Source: Saprospiraceae bacterium (GTDB lineage Bacteria; Bacteroidota; Bacteroidia; Chitinophagales; Saprospiraceae). From it: a stretch of DNA of 42,902 nucleotides. Where the stretch lies: contig JALHQW010000061.1 of assembly GCA_022841745.1 (NCBI GenBank), forward strand, positions 1,292 to 44,193, in the 5' to 3' direction. The notes beneath the pieces were generated by a model. That model saw only the letters and a list, made by a program, of their open reading frames with translations. It did no database searches and had not been told where the DNA came from. Both the position numbers and the translations under genes were made by a program. Shown piece by piece: positions 42,477 to 42,902 of this stretch. The number at the start of each line of letters is the position of its first letter. The first letter of the stretch is position 1.

Positions 42477-42543
42477 GGGTTAGATTTTGGCTACAAAATT
42501 ACCATATTACCCGTCAACTGTCCAAGATTTCAAGGCATTAAAG

Positions 42544-42667
42544 CGGGTTAGACAGTGGTCAATTTCGCACCATGCCACCCATGCGTGTACTGGCTTGTCC
42601 ACTTAGGTCTCGCTTCCGCCATCTTGTGCGTGTTAGGAATTGATGGGTTTGACCACTGTCTAACCCG
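42544..42667. mobile_element. 124-bp MITE-like element with perfect 19-bp terminal inverted repeats
   Basis: CGGGTTAGACAGTGGTCAA (42544-42562) and its exact reverse complement (42649-42667) bound an 86-bp interior with no reading frame. No clear target-site duplication is visible. The form fits a miniature inverted-repeat transposable element or an internally deleted insertion sequence; the parent element is not in the window. Confidence 0.75.
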
Positions 42668-42902
42668 TGAGGATTTGAATAGTTTTGGTTCTAAATTGAG
42701 ATAACGCAGGCTGTGAAATAATCCACTTCCCCCGTTTTCCGAGCATTTCGTTTCGATAGAATCGCCTCACGCCACCTCCCATCACCGCTGTGCTCCGATA
42801 ATTTGTCCCTTGAAAAACCAAGAGACCCGACGTTCCAAATAAAAGTCCCGCCACAACGCCCCGGAATGCCCCCATAAACAACAAAAAGAGCTGCCCCGCC
42901 CC
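42668..42902. other. Right-edge segment, no supported gene
   Basis: A minus-strand open frame of 74 codons (42660-42884) ends inside the inverted repeat, and another minus-strand frame stays open to the window edge. Neither has a recognisable motif. The segment may be the decayed end of a gene that starts outside the window. Confidence 0.4.

Noticed and set aside
41667-42667. Complete insertion sequence formed by the Rpn gene and the inverted repeats
   Set aside because: Both inverted repeats lie on one side of the gene and bound only 124 bp, so they do not flank it.
42660-42884. 74-codon minus-strand open frame at the right edge
   Set aside because: It ends inside the terminal inverted repeat, has no motif and cannot be assessed because the window stops.

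Overview
The window is bacterial chromosomal DNA, very probably from the phylum Bacteroidota. It carries SusC/FecA-like TonB-dependent receptors with N-terminal carboxypeptidase-regulatory-like domains, three secreted proteins with type IX secretion system (T9SS) C-terminal sorting domains, the gliding protein GldC, a Bacteroidota-type cytochrome c maturation cluster, and promoters that fit the Bacteroidota consensus (TAnnTTTG near -7). A member of Saprospiria or a relative is an inference only. No rRNA, tRNA, CRISPR array, phage region or complete insertion sequence was seen.

Layout. 1-650: tandem 170-bp repeats and a small hypothetical gene. 0.77-9.3 kb: TonB receptor, glycine-zipper membrane protein, secreted M1 aminopeptidase, an orphan T9SS tail, secreted kelch protein and GH29 alpha-L-fucosidase. 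9.5-12.7 kb: a three-domain fusion (APH-type kinase, M23 peptidase fold, class III aminotransferase/phospho-lyase) carrying three palindromic repeat elements inside its reading frame. 12.7-18.5 kb: rhodanese with an upstream micro-ORF, ECF sigma factor with RskA-type anti-sigma, ccmB-ccmC-ccmD and an overlapping glutamate dehydrogenase. 18.5-24.8 kb: lipoprotein, a 36-residue membrane microprotein, RimK ligase, MBL-fold hydrolase, methyltransferase and sulfatase. 25-31 kb: secreted M14 carboxypeptidase, galactokinase behind a repeat cluster, and a membrane protein that looks like a catalytically dead M56/BlaR1 sensor with a large unknown C-terminal region. 31.2-36 kb: a packed run of VanZ-like protein, TrmN6, a Rossmann oxidoreductase, a beta-propeller protein with both a lipobox and a T9SS tail, and GldC. 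36-42.9 kb: double-NBD oligopeptide ABC ATPase, a second outer-membrane receptor, bestrophin, an Rpn-type nuclease and a 124-bp MITE-like element.

How the genes fit together. Most of the window is envelope and secretion biology: protein and glycan scavenging (M1, M14, fucosidase, sulfatase, galactokinase, peptide ABC ATPase), outer-membrane uptake, and T9SS/gliding. The cytochrome c genes are co-oriented with a sigma/anti-sigma pair and glutamate dehydrogenase, but a separate promoter appears to start the ccm unit.

The most unusual signal is not a gene. Several short repeat families, most of them heptanucleotide tandem repeats or perfect palindromes, have entered coding sequence as well as intergenic DNA. 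A heptamer tract translates to the same cyclic seven-residue peptide in every frame, so such inserts are tolerated where they contain no stop. Two genes (the fusion enzyme and the ABC ATPase) hold five such inserts between them.
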